DNA of 64,000 nucleotides from Helicobacter_J cappadocius (GCF_030686155.1 NZ_JAUPEV010000002.1:124001-188000); one strand, 5' to 3'. Shown: positions 1 to 9,884, counted from the first letter of the stretch. Notes: a model not told the origin generated them from the letters alone. Program-made: numbers and translations.

Positions 1-689
1 TCTGTGTAATGCACAAGACCTTCAACTCCTTCAACCTCTATAAACATCCCAAATGCTGTAATGCTTTTTATTATCCCCTTATAAATTTTGCCAGATTCAA
101 CAAGTGTTTTGGCTACTTCAGATTGGTTTTTATCATCTATCTCAAAAAACCTTTTTCTTGATATAACTATAGAATCGTCATCAGGACGTATGTTTACCAC
201 ACAAGCCTTGATTTTTTTGTCAATATTTTTTGCATCATCCCTCAAAGAAGAGTTGAATTTAGGCATAAAGTACTCAATACCATCAGATTCAACAATATAC
301 CCTCCCTTGTTTTTTCTGATAATTTTTCCTTCAATAACTTTATCTTTGTAATCTTCTCCAAGTTCTTTGATCTTTTCTTGCACTTTTTTACTACGAATAG
401 CTTTTTTGTAAGAAACATTAGGTCTCTCCCCTTTGCCCTGAGAGACATATACTTCTATTTTGTCACCTTCTTTGAATAAAAGATTTTCCCCTGAATCTTT
501 TATTTCGGCAATATTTAATCTACCTTCTATTTTTTCCCCCACATCGATCATTGCATATTCACCGTTTATAGATACGATTACGCCATCCTTGATCGTTCCG
601 CTATCATAGGATTTTTCGCTCTCTTCCAAAAGTTTTGCAAAATCTTCATTTTCTTCAAAACCTTCTAAGTTCTCTAAAACCACTCTCAT
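1..689 (-). CDS. rpsA: 30S ribosomal protein S1, N-terminal part (runs off window)
   Basis: The minus strand is open from an ATG at 689 to the left edge, giving about 229 residues of ribosomal protein S1, which binds mRNA on the 30S subunit and helps unstructured leaders initiate. Three successive S1/OB-type repeats are visible: one around DGVIVSINGEYAMIDVG, one around EGKIIRKNKGGYIVES and one starting at KGIIKSITAFGMFIEVEG. The family usually has about 550 residues, so more than half lies outside. The start overlaps a 14-codon leader ORF by ATGA. The next gene downstream of the leader on this strand is ispH, as in H. pylori (rpsA beside ispH). Family assignment is firm; the exact start is slightly uncertain because of the leader ORF. 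Confidence 0.93.
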   Translation of the reverse strand, partial: MRVVLENLEGFEENEDFAKLLEESEKSYDSGTIKDGVIVSINGEYAMIDVGEKIEGRLNIAEIKDSGENLLFKEGDKIEVYVSQGKGERPNVSYKKAIRSKKVQEKIKELGEDYKDKVIEGKIIRKNKGGYIVESDGIEYFMPKFNSSLRDDAKNIDKKIKACVVNIRPDDDSIVISRKRFFEIDDKNQSEVAKTLVESGKIYKGIIKSITAFGMFIEVEGVEGLVHYT

Positions 690-730
690 CTGTTCCCTTT
701 AATTTTTGATTTTTTAGGCATTTTAGCCAT
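686..730 (-). CDS. 14-residue basic leader ORF overlapping rpsA start
   Basis: A short ORF, MAKMPKKSKIKGNR, begins at an ATG at 730 with a good Shine-Dalgarno sequence (AAAGGAAAC) directly upstream. Its TGA overlaps the rpsA ATG in an ATGA arrangement. The usual rpsA start has a second, weaker purine stretch (AAAGGGAAC) inside this ORF. It could be a translated leader that couples ribosome flow to S1 synthesis, which would fit with S1 autoregulation known in other bacteria, or it could be the true S1 N-terminus joined by a frameshift. Only the ORF, the ribosome site and the overlap are seen; the function is inference. Confidence 0.4.
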   Translation of the reverse strand: MAKMPKKSKIKGNR

Positions 731-775
731 AGTTTCCTTTTAAAGCTATAAAATTTTTTTTGATTTTGAAAATTC

Positions 776-1600
776 TCATAAAGATTGGATTTTTTCCTTT
801 ACTTTGTCAATAATCCAATCAGGGGTGGAAGCTCCCGCTGTTATTCCGCAGATATTTTTTCCTTCAAACCATCGCATATCTAAATCATTTTCATCTTCTA
901 CTAGATAGCTATCAGTACAGTTTTGAAGTGCAATATTAAGAAGCTGTTTTGTGTTTGAAGAAGTTTTACCACCTACAACAATCATTACATCTACTTCTTT
1001 GCTCAGTTCTCTTGCGGATTCTTGGTTGTCTAGGGTTGCATTACAAATTGTATTAAATATTCTTGCTTCATAACAATGAGTGATGAGATAAGAAGCTATT
1101 TGAAGTAGATTGTTAGCTTGTTTAGTAGTTTGAGAGACTAGGGCTATTTTTTTTCCGATTTTTGCTTCCTTTAGTTCTTCCAATGAACTCACCACTATTG
1201 GCTGTGTGGTTGAATAGCTCATGACTCCTTTGACTTCTGGATGTGTTTTATCTCCAAAAATAATAATTTGATAACCTTCTTTGCTCATAAACTCTACAAT
1301 TTCTTGAGGTTTGGTTACATATGGACATGTTGCATCAGTGATTTGAACATCTTTGGTTTTAAGATATTCTAAATCACCTTTTGGAATACCATGTGTTCTT
1401 ATGATGACATGCTCACCATTTTTTATCATTTGTGTGTCTTCTTCTACTCTTACGCCAAATTTTACCTCAAGTCTAGATATTTCTTTTGGATTATGGATGA
1501 GTGGTCCTAAGGTAATACTATTTTTTGTTTTTTCTGCGATTTGTATTGCACGTTTGACGCCAAAACAAAACCCATATTTTTTAGCTAATTTGATTTGCAT
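776..1600 (-). CDS. ispH: 4-hydroxy-3-methylbut-2-enyl diphosphate reductase
   Basis: This 274-residue cytoplasmic iron-sulfur enzyme (LytB) carries out the last step of the MEP isoprenoid pathway, reducing HMBPP to IPP and DMAPP. The three cluster-binding cysteines are present at C12 (FCFGVKRA), C92 (DATCPYV) and C186 (TICNAT). Substrate-binding histidines are seen at H36, H70 and H120 (GDKTHPE), along with the SQTT and GGKTSSNT segments and the C-terminal GITAGASTPDW. The length is normal for the short epsilonproteobacterial form. The start lies 9 nt after the aroA stop and its GAGG ribosome site overlaps that stop, so the two genes are probably translationally coupled in an aroA-ispH-rpsA operon. 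Confidence 0.96.
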   Translation of the reverse strand: MQIKLAKKYGFCFGVKRAIQIAEKTKNSITLGPLIHNPKEISRLEVKFGVRVEEDTQMIKNGEHVIIRTHGIPKGDLEYLKTKDVQITDATCPYVTKPQEIVEFMSKEGYQIIIFGDKTHPEVKGVMSYSTTQPIVVSSLEELKEAKIGKKIALVSQTTKQANNLLQIASYLITHCYEARIFNTICNATLDNQESARELSKEVDVMIVVGGKTSSNTKQLLNIALQNCTDSYLVEDENDLDMRWFEGKNICGITAGASTPDWIIDKVKEKIQSL

Positions 1601-1609
1601 ATTGTAACC

Positions 1610-2899
1610 TCATTGATTTTGTATATTGGTGATTTTTTGAAGGATTTCTAAAAAATTTGGAAAGGATACATCAATACACTCCGAATCTTTTATTTTAGAT
1701 CCATTTAACAATCCTGCAATAGCAAAACTCATCGCAATTCTATGATCTCCATAGCTATCTAAAATACCAAATTTGAGTTCTCCGCCTTCTATGGAGTATC
1801 CATCTTCAAATTCCTCGCATTCTATACCCATTTTTTTTAAATTTGTAATTACAGCTTTGATTCTATCGGTTTCTTTTACACGAAGTTCTTGAGCGTTTTT
1901 GATCCTGCTTTTTCCTTTAGCAACTGCCATAGCAATACTTAAAGCAGGAATTTCGTCAATAAGCCAAGAAATATTTTCCTCAACATCGACCCCCTGTAGT
2001 GGTCTTTGTTCGACATAAATATTGCCAATATCTTCGTAATCTTTATTTGTGATCGTGTATTGTATTTTTGCACCCATTTTTTCAAGTATCTTGAATGCTT
2101 CTATTCTTGTTTTATTGAGCAGGACATTTTTTAGCAAAACTTTAGAGTTAGGCACAATCGCTGCTGCAATTGCGAAAAAAAATGCACTAGATGGATCTGA
2201 AGGAATATTTATATTTAGAGGATCTAGCGGATGTTGTAATGGAAAAATTTCAATTCCATCAGTTGTATTTTTTATATTAGCACCCATTCCTTTGAGTATA
2301 TTTTCAGTATGATCTCGGCTTAATTCAGGTTCTTTGAATTTTGAGATTTGATTTGTATTTAGTGCAGCTAGAATCATTGCACTTTTAATCTGAGCAGATG
2401 AAATGGGACTTTGATAATCAAAGCCTTTTAGCTTTTGACCTATGATAGTCATAGGAGCTAAAGAATCTTGTTTTCTGGCGTAGATTTTTGCCCCGATATT
2501 TGTGAGTGGTTCTATAACTCTTTTCATTGGACGCACTTTTAAGTACTTATCTCCTGTAAGGACAAAGTAACCCTCTTGAGCACACAATAGTCCTGCATAA
2601 AGTCTGATAGCTGTTCCGGCATTTCCACAATCAAGAATATCGTTAGGCTCTTGGATTTTTTCTTTTGGAGGAGTGAATTTCATTTGATTTTGTGTTATTT
2701 CTTCCACTTGCAATCCAAGTTGTTTTGCTATCTTTATTGTGTTTAGGGTATCTTCTCCCAAAAGATAGTTTTTGACAACAGAAGGTTTATTGCTGAGCAA
2801 ACTAAAAATCGCACATCTGTGAGAAATAGACTTATCAGAAGCAATATTTTCTAGTTCTAATTCAAATTTTTTTGTCATAAAAACTTCAGTTGTTCTCAT
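1610..2899 (-). CDS. aroA: 3-phosphoshikimate 1-carboxyvinyltransferase (EPSP synthase)
   Basis: The 429-residue protein makes EPSP from shikimate-3-phosphate and PEP in the shikimate pathway. Visible family signatures are DKSISHR near residue 22 (the PEP-binding lysine), DCGNAGTAIRL, the SSAQIKSA motif, and LRVKETDR followed by DSYGDHRIAMS near the C-terminus. The chosen ATG at 2899 has AAGGAAA 5 nt upstream; an internal ATG seven codons later lacks a comparable site. The gene sits between pheT and ispH, the order known from H. pylori. Confidence 0.96.
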   Translation of the reverse strand: MRTTEVFMTKKFELELENIASDKSISHRCAIFSLLSNKPSVVKNYLLGEDTLNTIKIAKQLGLQVEEITQNQMKFTPPKEKIQEPNDILDCGNAGTAIRLYAGLLCAQEGYFVLTGDKYLKVRPMKRVIEPLTNIGAKIYARKQDSLAPMTIIGQKLKGFDYQSPISSAQIKSAMILAALNTNQISKFKEPELSRDHTENILKGMGANIKNTTDGIEIFPLQHPLDPLNINIPSDPSSAFFFAIAAAIVPNSKVLLKNVLLNKTRIEAFKILEKMGAKIQYTITNKDYEDIGNIYVEQRPLQGVDVEENISWLIDEIPALSIAMAVAKGKSRIKNAQELRVKETDRIKAVITNLKKMGIECEEFEDGYSIEGGELKFGILDSYGDHRIAMSFAIAGLLNGSKIKDSECIDVSFPNFLEILQKITNIQNQ

Positions 2900-2967
2900 T
2901 TATTTTCCTTGTGAGTGAAGTTTTGAATTATGGGGTTTGTTTCGCATTTGTATTATAATCTCGCATT

Positions 2968-5337
2968 TTATTCTTTGAGCTTAGCATTGAAGTTGATACT
3001 TATAATTTCAAGTACTTTTTGAGTGATCTCAGAAAAATCATTTTCCGTGAGTGTGCCCTCCATTGATTGAATTATTATGCGAATACTTAGTGCAATATAA
3101 TTATCCGTAGGAGATTCTTCATAGACATCTAGAGGATAGATATTTTTTAGATTTTTGATCTCAGCTTTTTTGACCTTTGTGGAAATTTCGTCAAAATAAA
3201 TTTTTTTATCAATAAGTATGGTAATGTCTTTTTGCGTTGCAGGGTATTTGGAAAATTCTTTTGCAACAATATGTCTAGGTATGATTTTTTCAAAATCAAC
3301 TTCACAGAAAAATCCTTCATAGATTCCTAGTTCTTTTGTGAGAGTAGGATTGAGCTTACTTATGATCCCAGCTTTTTCTCCATCAATAAAAATTTTAGCA
3401 CTTTGATATGGGTGAATTGTTTTGTTTATTTTGCCCTCATTTTCATTCAGAGGTTTGAGTTCAAAATCTCCGATGATAGAAGAAATGCTTTTGCAAAAAT
3501 CATAAAAATCCCAAACAATACCTTTTGGATAGGGGTAAACTTCTGGAGTTTTCAATCCATTAACCATAAATGCGACACTTGTCTTTTCGTGCCTATCTTC
3601 ATCATATATACTACCTATTTCAAATATTTTAATACTTTTATAATCAAAATTTTTGTTCCTTACAACAGAGTCAAGCATTGCTGGAATCAAAGAAGTTCTT
3701 AAAGTGTTCAATTCTGATGTGATGGGATTTTGCAGATCAAGATTTTCTTTGAGAGTGGGAAAACCAAGAGTTTGCAATTTTTCTTTTTGATAAAACAAAT
3801 AGTGAATTGTTTCAATAAAGCCCATTGAAAGAGCTTTGGTAGCGATATTTCTCTGGTTCTTATAAGAAATATAGCCTTTATTGTGATAGGGTTTTTCAAT
3901 GCTTAAATGAGGGGTTGAGGGAATATTTTGAATGCCATAAATACGTAAGAATTCCTCTGCAGCATCTTGCCTGGTTCTAATATCATGACGATAACTTGGG
4001 GGAATAATACTGAAAAAATCATCATCACAAGTAGCTTTTATCCTAAAATTCAAACTCTTGAGAATTTTTGCGATTTCTTCTTTGTCGATATTTTTTCCTA
4101 CAATATTACAAATTGCACCAAAAGTTGTATTGATGATTGTATCTTCATATTCTTGTTTCACTTCTTGAACCCCAGAATATATGAGGCATTTTGTAAAATC
4201 TGAAAAATTTTTACATAAGCAGTTCATGCCTGTTTCTAATTGAGGGTTTGAACCTCTAGTAGAACGATAAACTAATGATTTGTTTTGCTTGGGTTTGTTT
4301 TTGAAGAGCATTTTTGAAATTGATATAGGATCAATATAGCTTGCTTCTATAATGAGGGTTTTGGGCAAAATATCAAGATTTTGATCAATCTGATTTCCTA
4401 CACCGATGATGGAAAGTTTTTTATCTAAAAAAACTGCTTCAAAACCATTTTCATCTTTTTTGATACTCAAAGATACCTCTACACCCTTACTTGATGAGAT
4501 AATCTCAGGATTTTCTATGGCATAAGCATTTAAAATAACCCCACTCATATAGGTGCTATATTCAATGATATTTTGGATAGGGTTTTTTTGCAATGTATTG
4601 TTAAATGCTAAACATAATTCGACTTCTAATGGAGTGTTGATTTGTTTGACTTCAATTACTTTATACAAGAGCGAAGATTGAATTTTTCCTTCAGTAAAGA
4701 TTTGCAAGACTCTACCTACACCTAACGCGACACCTGAGTCTATTTCTTTGTAAGTATTGATCGGGAGATCAAAAATACAGCTGATTTCTCTGGCTATTCC
4801 TAGCACACATAGACAATCTCCCCTATTTGGAGTGAGAGAAATATCAATGATATGGTTATTAAATAAGGAATATTCTCTTAATTCTTTGCCTAATTCTAGC
4901 TTACCTATACTTTCATCTAAAACCATAATCCCATCATTTATGTGAGGCAACCCAAGCTCAGTGCTAGAACAAATCATTCCATAGCTATCTACACCCCTAA
5001 GATTGGCCTGTTGTATTTGTAATTCTCCACCTTTTATTTGTGGTAAGAGTGCCCCGATTAATGCTACAGGAACATATTGGTCTTTAGCGACATTTTTTGC
5101 ACCACATACAATCTGAAGTGTCTCATTGCCAATACAGACTTGACAAATATTGAGTTTATCTGCATCAGGGTGTGGATTTTTTTCGACCACTTTTCCTACG
5201 ACGACTTTTGGAGGTAATTCAATTTTTATACAAGACTCGACCTCAAGCCCGATACTGCTCAAAGTATCACAAAGTTTATGGATATCAATACCTGATATAT
5301 TAATAAATTTAGATAATAAATGGCTTGTGATAATCAT
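2968..5337 (-). CDS. pheT: Phenylalanine--tRNA ligase, beta subunit
   Basis: This 789-residue subunit of the heterotetrameric class II enzyme charges tRNA-Phe in the cytoplasm. In order it shows an N-terminal EMAP-like tRNA-binding domain (residues about 40-150, GKVVEKNPHPDADKLNIC), the B3/B4 and B5 core, a pseudo-catalytic class II fold and a C-terminal ferredoxin-like anticodon-binding domain (from about residue 695, SKYPATQKDITILID). The ATG overlaps the pheS stop by one base (TAATG), so the subunits are translationally coupled. The length is typical. Confidence 0.96.
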   Translation of the reverse strand: MIITSHLLSKFINISGIDIHKLCDTLSSIGLEVESCIKIELPPKVVVGKVVEKNPHPDADKLNICQVCIGNETLQIVCGAKNVAKDQYVPVALIGALLPQIKGGELQIQQANLRGVDSYGMICSSTELGLPHINDGIMVLDESIGKLELGKELREYSLFNNHIIDISLTPNRGDCLCVLGIAREISCIFDLPINTYKEIDSGVALGVGRVLQIFTEGKIQSSLLYKVIEVKQINTPLEVELCLAFNNTLQKNPIQNIIEYSTYMSGVILNAYAIENPEIISSSKGVEVSLSIKKDENGFEAVFLDKKLSIIGVGNQIDQNLDILPKTLIIEASYIDPISISKMLFKNKPKQNKSLVYRSTRGSNPQLETGMNCLCKNFSDFTKCLIYSGVQEVKQEYEDTIINTTFGAICNIVGKNIDKEEIAKILKSLNFRIKATCDDDFFSIIPPSYRHDIRTRQDAAEEFLRIYGIQNIPSTPHLSIEKPYHNKGYISYKNQRNIATKALSMGFIETIHYLFYQKEKLQTLGFPTLKENLDLQNPITSELNTLRTSLIPAMLDSVVRNKNFDYKSIKIFEIGSIYDEDRHEKTSVAFMVNGLKTPEVYPYPKGIVWDFYDFCKSISSIIGDFELKPLNENEGKINKTIHPYQSAKIFIDGEKAGIISKLNPTLTKELGIYEGFFCEVDFEKIIPRHIVAKEFSKYPATQKDITILIDKKIYFDEISTKVKKAEIKNLKNIYPLDVYEESPTDNYIALSIRIIIQSMEGTLTENDFSEITQKVLEIISINFNAKLKE

Positions 5338-6326
5338 TAAAATTGCTCCAATACTCTTAGATCTGTTTCAAAAAAACTTCGTAAATCACTTACTCCGCAA
5401 GTTAGCATAGCTAGTCTTTCTATACCCATCCCAAAAGCATATCCACTCGAGTTTTTGTATCCCACTGCTTCAAATACATACTCATCTACAACACCGCAGC
5501 CTAATACTTCCAGCCAACCAGTTTGTGAACATACTCGGCAACCTTTCCCCTCACAGAATACACAGCTAATATCAACTTCTGCACTAGGTTCAGTAAAAGG
5601 AAAAAAACTAGAACGAAATCTAACTTTTACATCTCCAAACATATATTTCAAAAAATCTTCCAAAGTGTATTTGAGATTTGCAAAACTTGCCTTATCTCCC
5701 TTATCTACCACTAAGCCTTCGACTTGATGAAACATTGGAGTATGAGTAAGATCATAATCACGCCTAAAGGTCGCACCAGGACAAATCATCTTGATGGGAG
5801 GTGTTTGAGATTGCATTGTGCGGATTTGGACAGGAGAAGTATGCGTACGTAAAAGCATTGAATCTTTGAAATAAAAGGTGTCTTGCATATCACGAGCAGG
5901 ATGATATTCTGGAAGATTGAGTGCGGAAAAATTATGAAAATCATCTTCAACCAAAGGTCCTGTACATAATTCGTATCCAAGATAAGTAAAATAAGCAATG
6001 ATTCTATCTTTGGTATAACTGATTGGATGACCTATGATCTTGTGGGAGTTAGATGTAAATAAGCTTACATCAATTCTTTCTTGCTCTAATGCAAGTTTTA
6101 ATTCAAGCATCTGAAATTGTGTTTTTTTTTCTTGATGAATACTCTCAAATTTTATCTTGAAATCATTGAGGGTTTTTGCTAGTTCTTTTTTTGTTTCACC
6201 TTCTAGAGATTTTAATTCTGAGAATTTTTGAGTAATGATCCCCTTTTTACCCAAGGCTTCTATGCGGATTGCTTCTAGCTCTTGTGAGTTTTGAGCATTT
6301 TTGAGTTTTTCTAATAATGTGTCCAA
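5337..6326 (-). CDS. pheS: Phenylalanine--tRNA ligase, alpha subunit
   Basis: The 329-residue catalytic subunit has an N-terminal coiled coil (residues 1-85) and class II motifs: VEDDFHNFSALNLPEYHPARD (broken here for brevity as the motif 1 region), FRRDYDLTHTPMFHQVEG (motif 2) and GYAFGMGIERLAML (motif 3). Start is a TTG at 6326 preceded by AGGA at 7 nt spacing; an ATG inside the ribosome site is out of frame. The gene is followed by pheT with a one-base overlap and is divergent from the HIT gene across a 113-bp AT-rich gap that must carry both promoters. Confidence 0.95.
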   Translation of the reverse strand: MDTLLEKLKNAQNSQELEAIRIEALGKKGIITQKFSELKSLEGETKKELAKTLNDFKIKFESIHQEKKTQFQMLELKLALEQERIDVSLFTSNSHKIIGHPISYTKDRIIAYFTYLGYELCTGPLVEDDFHNFSALNLPEYHPARDMQDTFYFKDSMLLRTHTSPVQIRTMQSQTPPIKMICPGATFRRDYDLTHTPMFHQVEGLVVDKGDKASFANLKYTLEDFLKYMFGDVKVRFRSSFFPFTEPSAEVDISCVFCEGKGCRVCSQTGWLEVLGCGVVDEYVFEAVGYKNSSGYAFGMGIERLAMLTCGVSDLRSFFETDLRVLEQF

Positions 6327-6439
6327 GTTAGCATCCTATAATTTATTTTCGCATTTTTTTAAACCAACATTTTTGAAATTTTAGTCAAATTAACTTTATA
6401 AATAGATATAATTCTCAAAATTTAAAAAGGAGATATGGT

Positions 6440-6772
6440 TTGAATATATTTGAAAAAATTATCACTGGAGAGATCCCTTCTAAAAAAATCTTAGAAAACT
6501 CTAAATTCTTAGCTTTTCATGATATAGCACCAAAGGCTCCCATCCATGCTCTAGTAATCCCAAAACAATCCATCAAAGATTTCAACGCGATAACACCTGA
6601 ACTAATGAAAGAAATGAGTGAATTTATTTTAGAAGTTGTAGAAGAGCTTGGTATTAAAGAAAGTGGCTATCGCCTGATTACTAATATCGGAAATGATGGC
6701 GGACAAGAAGTTCCTCATTTGCATTTCCATATACTTGGAGGGGCGAAATTGAAATGGCCTGAGTTAATCTAA
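6440..6772 (+). CDS. HIT family nucleotide-binding protein
   Basis: This 110-residue protein is a histidine-triad nucleotide hydrolase or transferase of the HINT type, cytoplasmic. The triad HLHFHILGG near the C-terminus is intact and the N-terminal FEKIITGEIPSKKI pattern is typical. The start is TTG at 6440 with AAGGAG 7 nt upstream. An ATG 5 nt earlier reads only two codons before a stop. It lies in front of the NifS-like gene, the order seen in H. pylori. The physiological substrate is unknown. Confidence 0.92.
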   Translation: MNIFEKIITGEIPSKKILENSKFLAFHDIAPKAPIHALVIPKQSIKDFNAITPELMKEMSEFILEVVEELGIKESGYRLITNIGNDGGQEVPHLHFHILGGAKLKWPELI

Positions 6773-6784
6773 AAAAGATTGATT

Positions 6785-8122
6785 ATGTTTAAAAAAAATA
6801 AACTATTAAGTGAATTTTTTGCTCCCCTTATAGATGCTAGAGATGAAAAATTAAAGCAAATTCGCAGTGGCATTGTATTAGAAAAAGACACTAAATATTT
6901 TGACTGGACAGGTTCTGGACTTGCTCATACTCTTATCGAAAAACGTGTCAAAAAACTACTACCTTATTATTCTAATACGCATTCAGAGGTTTCTACTCAT
7001 TCTAAATTGATGAATGAGGTTTATTTGAAAAGCAAGGATGTTTTGAAAAAAAGCTTAGAACTAAATTCAGATTTTGTAGTTCTTTGTACTGGGTTTGGTG
7101 CTACAGGAGCCATAAAAAGATTTCAGGAGATTTTAGGCATATATATTCCACCTAAAACTAAGCATGTTTTGGGTTTAGATGCAGAAAAAATAACCATTCC
7201 AAGAGTTCTCATAGGACCTTATGAGCATCATTCTAATGAGATTAGCTGGAGAGAGGGGCTTTGCAAGGTTGAACGTCTTGCATTAAAAGAAGGAGTATTT
7301 GATTTAAAGGCACTAAAAGATGCATTGGACTTGCAGAAAAATATTAAAATTATTTCTTTTAATTTAGCTTCAAATGTAACGGGAATACTCGCACCTTATA
7401 GGGAAATTTCATCTTTAGCTAGAAAAAATAAAATCTTATTGGCATTTGATATGGCTAGTTCTTCACCTCATATGAATATATCCTCTGATTTATTTGATGC
7501 ATGTTTTCTCTCACCTCACAAACTTTTAGGAGGGGTGGGTTCAAGTGGTTTATTGTGTTTGAGAAAAAATCTGATTGATACTAGTATTCCCCCTAGCTTT
7601 AGTGGAGGGGGTGTTGTAAAGTATGTTAGCAGAAAGACCCAAGAGTATTTTGAAGATGTGGATATTCGTGAAGAGGCTGGAACACCCGGATTACTTCAGC
7701 TTTATCGTGCTGCTTTGGCGTATCAGTTGAGAAATGAGTATGGCTTAGAAGATATAATTCGTAGAGAAAATATACTCACACAGATGCTTCTTCACGAACT
7801 TCGCAATATTCCGGCTGTGAAGATATATGGCAATGGCGATGCTTCTAAAATAGGTATCATCTCTTTGAATGTAGGGGGAATATCTCCATATGACTTAGCC
7901 TTTGTTTTAAGTAGTGTTTATGGCATTCAAACTCGTGCAGGTTGTAGCTGTGCGGGTCCTTATGGACACGACTTACTTGATATGGAAGATGGAAGTTTTG
8001 ATACACTAAAGATAAAACCTGGTTGGTTGCGAATAAGTATTCATTATACACATTCACTTGAAGATTTGGAATATCTTGTAGATAGTTTGAAAAAGGCTAT
8101 TAAAACATTACGTGGTGGTTGA
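6785..8122 (+). CDS. Class V aminotransferase / cysteine desulfurase-like protein
   Basis: The 445-residue PLP enzyme belongs to the NifS/CsdA fold-type I group. The Schiff-base lysine is in SPHKLLGG (about K245), preceded by the cofactor-binding aspartate in FDMASSSPH. A cysteine-rich loop AGCSCAGPYGHD near residue 385 occupies the place of the desulfurase active-site cysteine. Because a separate NifS normally serves Fe-S assembly in Helicobacter, this paralogue may act on cysteine, selenocysteine or another amino acid; the substrate cannot be read. I chose ATG 6785 over the in-frame TTG two codons upstream. No strong ribosome site is visible, suggesting coupling to the HIT gene 12 nt before. 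Confidence 0.85.
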   Translation: MFKKNKLLSEFFAPLIDARDEKLKQIRSGIVLEKDTKYFDWTGSGLAHTLIEKRVKKLLPYYSNTHSEVSTHSKLMNEVYLKSKDVLKKSLELNSDFVVLCTGFGATGAIKRFQEILGIYIPPKTKHVLGLDAEKITIPRVLIGPYEHHSNEISWREGLCKVERLALKEGVFDLKALKDALDLQKNIKIISFNLASNVTGILAPYREISSLARKNKILLAFDMASSSPHMNISSDLFDACFLSPHKLLGGVGSSGLLCLRKNLIDTSIPPSFSGGGVVKYVSRKTQEYFEDVDIREEAGTPGLLQLYRAALAYQLRNEYGLEDIIRRENILTQMLLHELRNIPAVKIYGNGDASKIGIISLNVGGISPYDLAFVLSSVYGIQTRAGCSCAGPYGHDLLDMEDGSFDTLKIKPGWLRISIHYTHSLEDLEYLVDSLKKAIKTLRGG

Positions 8123-8123
8123 A

Positions 8124-9884
8124 TTATTCCCAATTAAAACCCAAATTAGCATAGAAATATCTTCCTTTTAGTGTATTTGGATTGTAAATGGGGTGGTATC
8201 CCCAAATTTCGGCATTAAAATATTTTCCCCAATAAAATTTCAATCCAACTCCCCCTCCTATGAGAGATCCATTATTCCTAGATACATAATCAGTGTTTTT
8301 ATAAATATCCGTAGTATATCCCATGTCTAAGCCTATTGCAGGGGCTAGTGAAATTTTAAAAAAAGGAGGGAGGTAATAGGTAATATCATTTCGATTTAAT
8401 ATTCCCATTTCTCCATTTAAAACCAAACTATCAAAACCCCTAACGCTGTAGATTCCCCCTAGACCAAATTTTTCACTCGCATAAAGTCTGCCTCTTGAAA
8501 CTTGTGTCTTTACAAGACTTGTATATGCTAAGTTTTGATTTAGAATTTTAAAGGGTGCATAAATATAAGCATCAATTGTAGGAATTGTGTAGAAAAAATC
8601 TGGATATTGTTTTGAGTTTGTAAAATTATCCATAGAACCTAAGAATTTTATCCCTTGTTTGACGCCTAAGCTTAGATTGATAGACGCCCTAGAGATAAAT
8701 CTAATATAATTAATGTTTGCATATATATTGGTTAGATTTCTCCTCTGAGGAATAAGTTCAATATCTTCTATATAGTTTTTTGCCCATCTTTTTCCCAACC
8801 CAAGATTAAAGCTGATTTGATTGAGGTTATCTAAATAAATCAAAAAATTACCATTTACATCCATATTTGCAGAATAGCCATTGTAACTAAAGGTATTTTT
8901 ATTCACTGATAAATTTTGAGCGTATTGAGAGTATGATCCACTGATAGAAAACAGAAATCTTCTAAAAGGAATACTGAAATCAGCTGAAACATAAAGATTG
9001 TGAGAATTTTTCCAATCAGGTGTGAGTAGACCATAAACACGTAATATCTCAGCAAGTAAAAGAAGATTTTCAACTCCAAATTGAAGCGAAGTTTGATAAA
9101 TTCCAGTTGATGTTGAACCAGCATTATTGGCATTCAAAGAGGCGTAAATAGGAAGATTTTTGCTTTGGTTATTGATAGTGATTTTGGATTCTTTGATAGG
9201 GGTATTTTTGTCAGCATTTATAGAAGAGATTTCTATGATTGGATTGAGAGTTTTTAGTCGTTTTAGATTGTAAAGCCCTCTGTCGATGGGTCTAATAGTA
9301 AAAATATCTCCGGGTCTGATAGAGTAATCTTTTCCCCAAAATCGAGTTGTATTTTTTTTGTCCTTATATTCTATTTCTTTGAGGATAGAGGTTTGAAGAG
9401 TAATGATTAGTTTTTTGTTGTTTAAATCTTGATCACTTACTCCAAAAACTGTGGTGATATAGCCTTTTTTGAGAGATTTTAATTTTAACTCATTCAAAAG
9501 TTCGGTGATTTTTTCTGCACTTAGACATTGGTGAGTGTAGGATTTTAGTATGGGAGTTAAGAATTTAAATTCTTTTTGTATTTTATCTTGAAGTGATAGC
9601 ATGCTTGACTGAAGAGAGATTTTGTCAATATAAAAACAAACTGAAGAAGGATTTTTTGAGAGAGTTTGTGTATTTTTTTGAGTAGGCTGTTTAGGGATAC
9701 GATTTTTGAATTGTTGAAAATTTTGATAATCTAAAAAATCTTTTCTTTGATTATTGAGTTGTTCATTGACATCATTAGGATTATATAACAAATCTTTTGA
9801 ATAAGCTTTAACATAAAGAGTTATTATTTGTATCAATATAAATAAAATTATCATCCATATTTTTATATATTTTATTATAACCAA
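8124..9884 (-). CDS. Two-partner secretion outer-membrane transporter (TpsB, CdiB/FhaC/ShlB type)
   Basis: This 586-residue protein is the outer-membrane pore that exports the adjacent TpsA/CdiA exoprotein. A hydrophobic signal segment spans residues 10-27. A POTRA_2 domain follows (about 80-180; CFYIDKISLQ, QCLSAEKI, LKKGYITTVFGV), then a long beta-barrel with the conserved VRGF lid-lock motif (SVRGFDSL) and the C-terminal strand YFYANLGFNWE. Start is TTG at 9884 with AGGAG at 7 nt spacing. It is transcribed away from tpsA, which is unusual: most CDI and Fha loci carry B and A in one direction. Its 3' end abuts the convergent aminotransferase gene with 1 nt between. Confidence 0.92.
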   Translation of the reverse strand: MVIIKYIKIWMIILFILIQIITLYVKAYSKDLLYNPNDVNEQLNNQRKDFLDYQNFQQFKNRIPKQPTQKNTQTLSKNPSSVCFYIDKISLQSSMLSLQDKIQKEFKFLTPILKSYTHQCLSAEKITELLNELKLKSLKKGYITTVFGVSDQDLNNKKLIITLQTSILKEIEYKDKKNTTRFWGKDYSIRPGDIFTIRPIDRGLYNLKRLKTLNPIIEISSINADKNTPIKESKITINNQSKNLPIYASLNANNAGSTSTGIYQTSLQFGVENLLLLAEILRVYGLLTPDWKNSHNLYVSADFSIPFRRFLFSISGSYSQYAQNLSVNKNTFSYNGYSANMDVNGNFLIYLDNLNQISFNLGLGKRWAKNYIEDIELIPQRRNLTNIYANINYIRFISRASINLSLGVKQGIKFLGSMDNFTNSKQYPDFFYTIPTIDAYIYAPFKILNQNLAYTSLVKTQVSRGRLYASEKFGLGGIYSVRGFDSLVLNGEMGILNRNDITYYLPPFFKISLAPAIGLDMGYTTDIYKNTDYVSRNNGSLIGGGVGLKFYWGKYFNAEIWGYHPIYNPNTLKGRYFYANLGFNWE

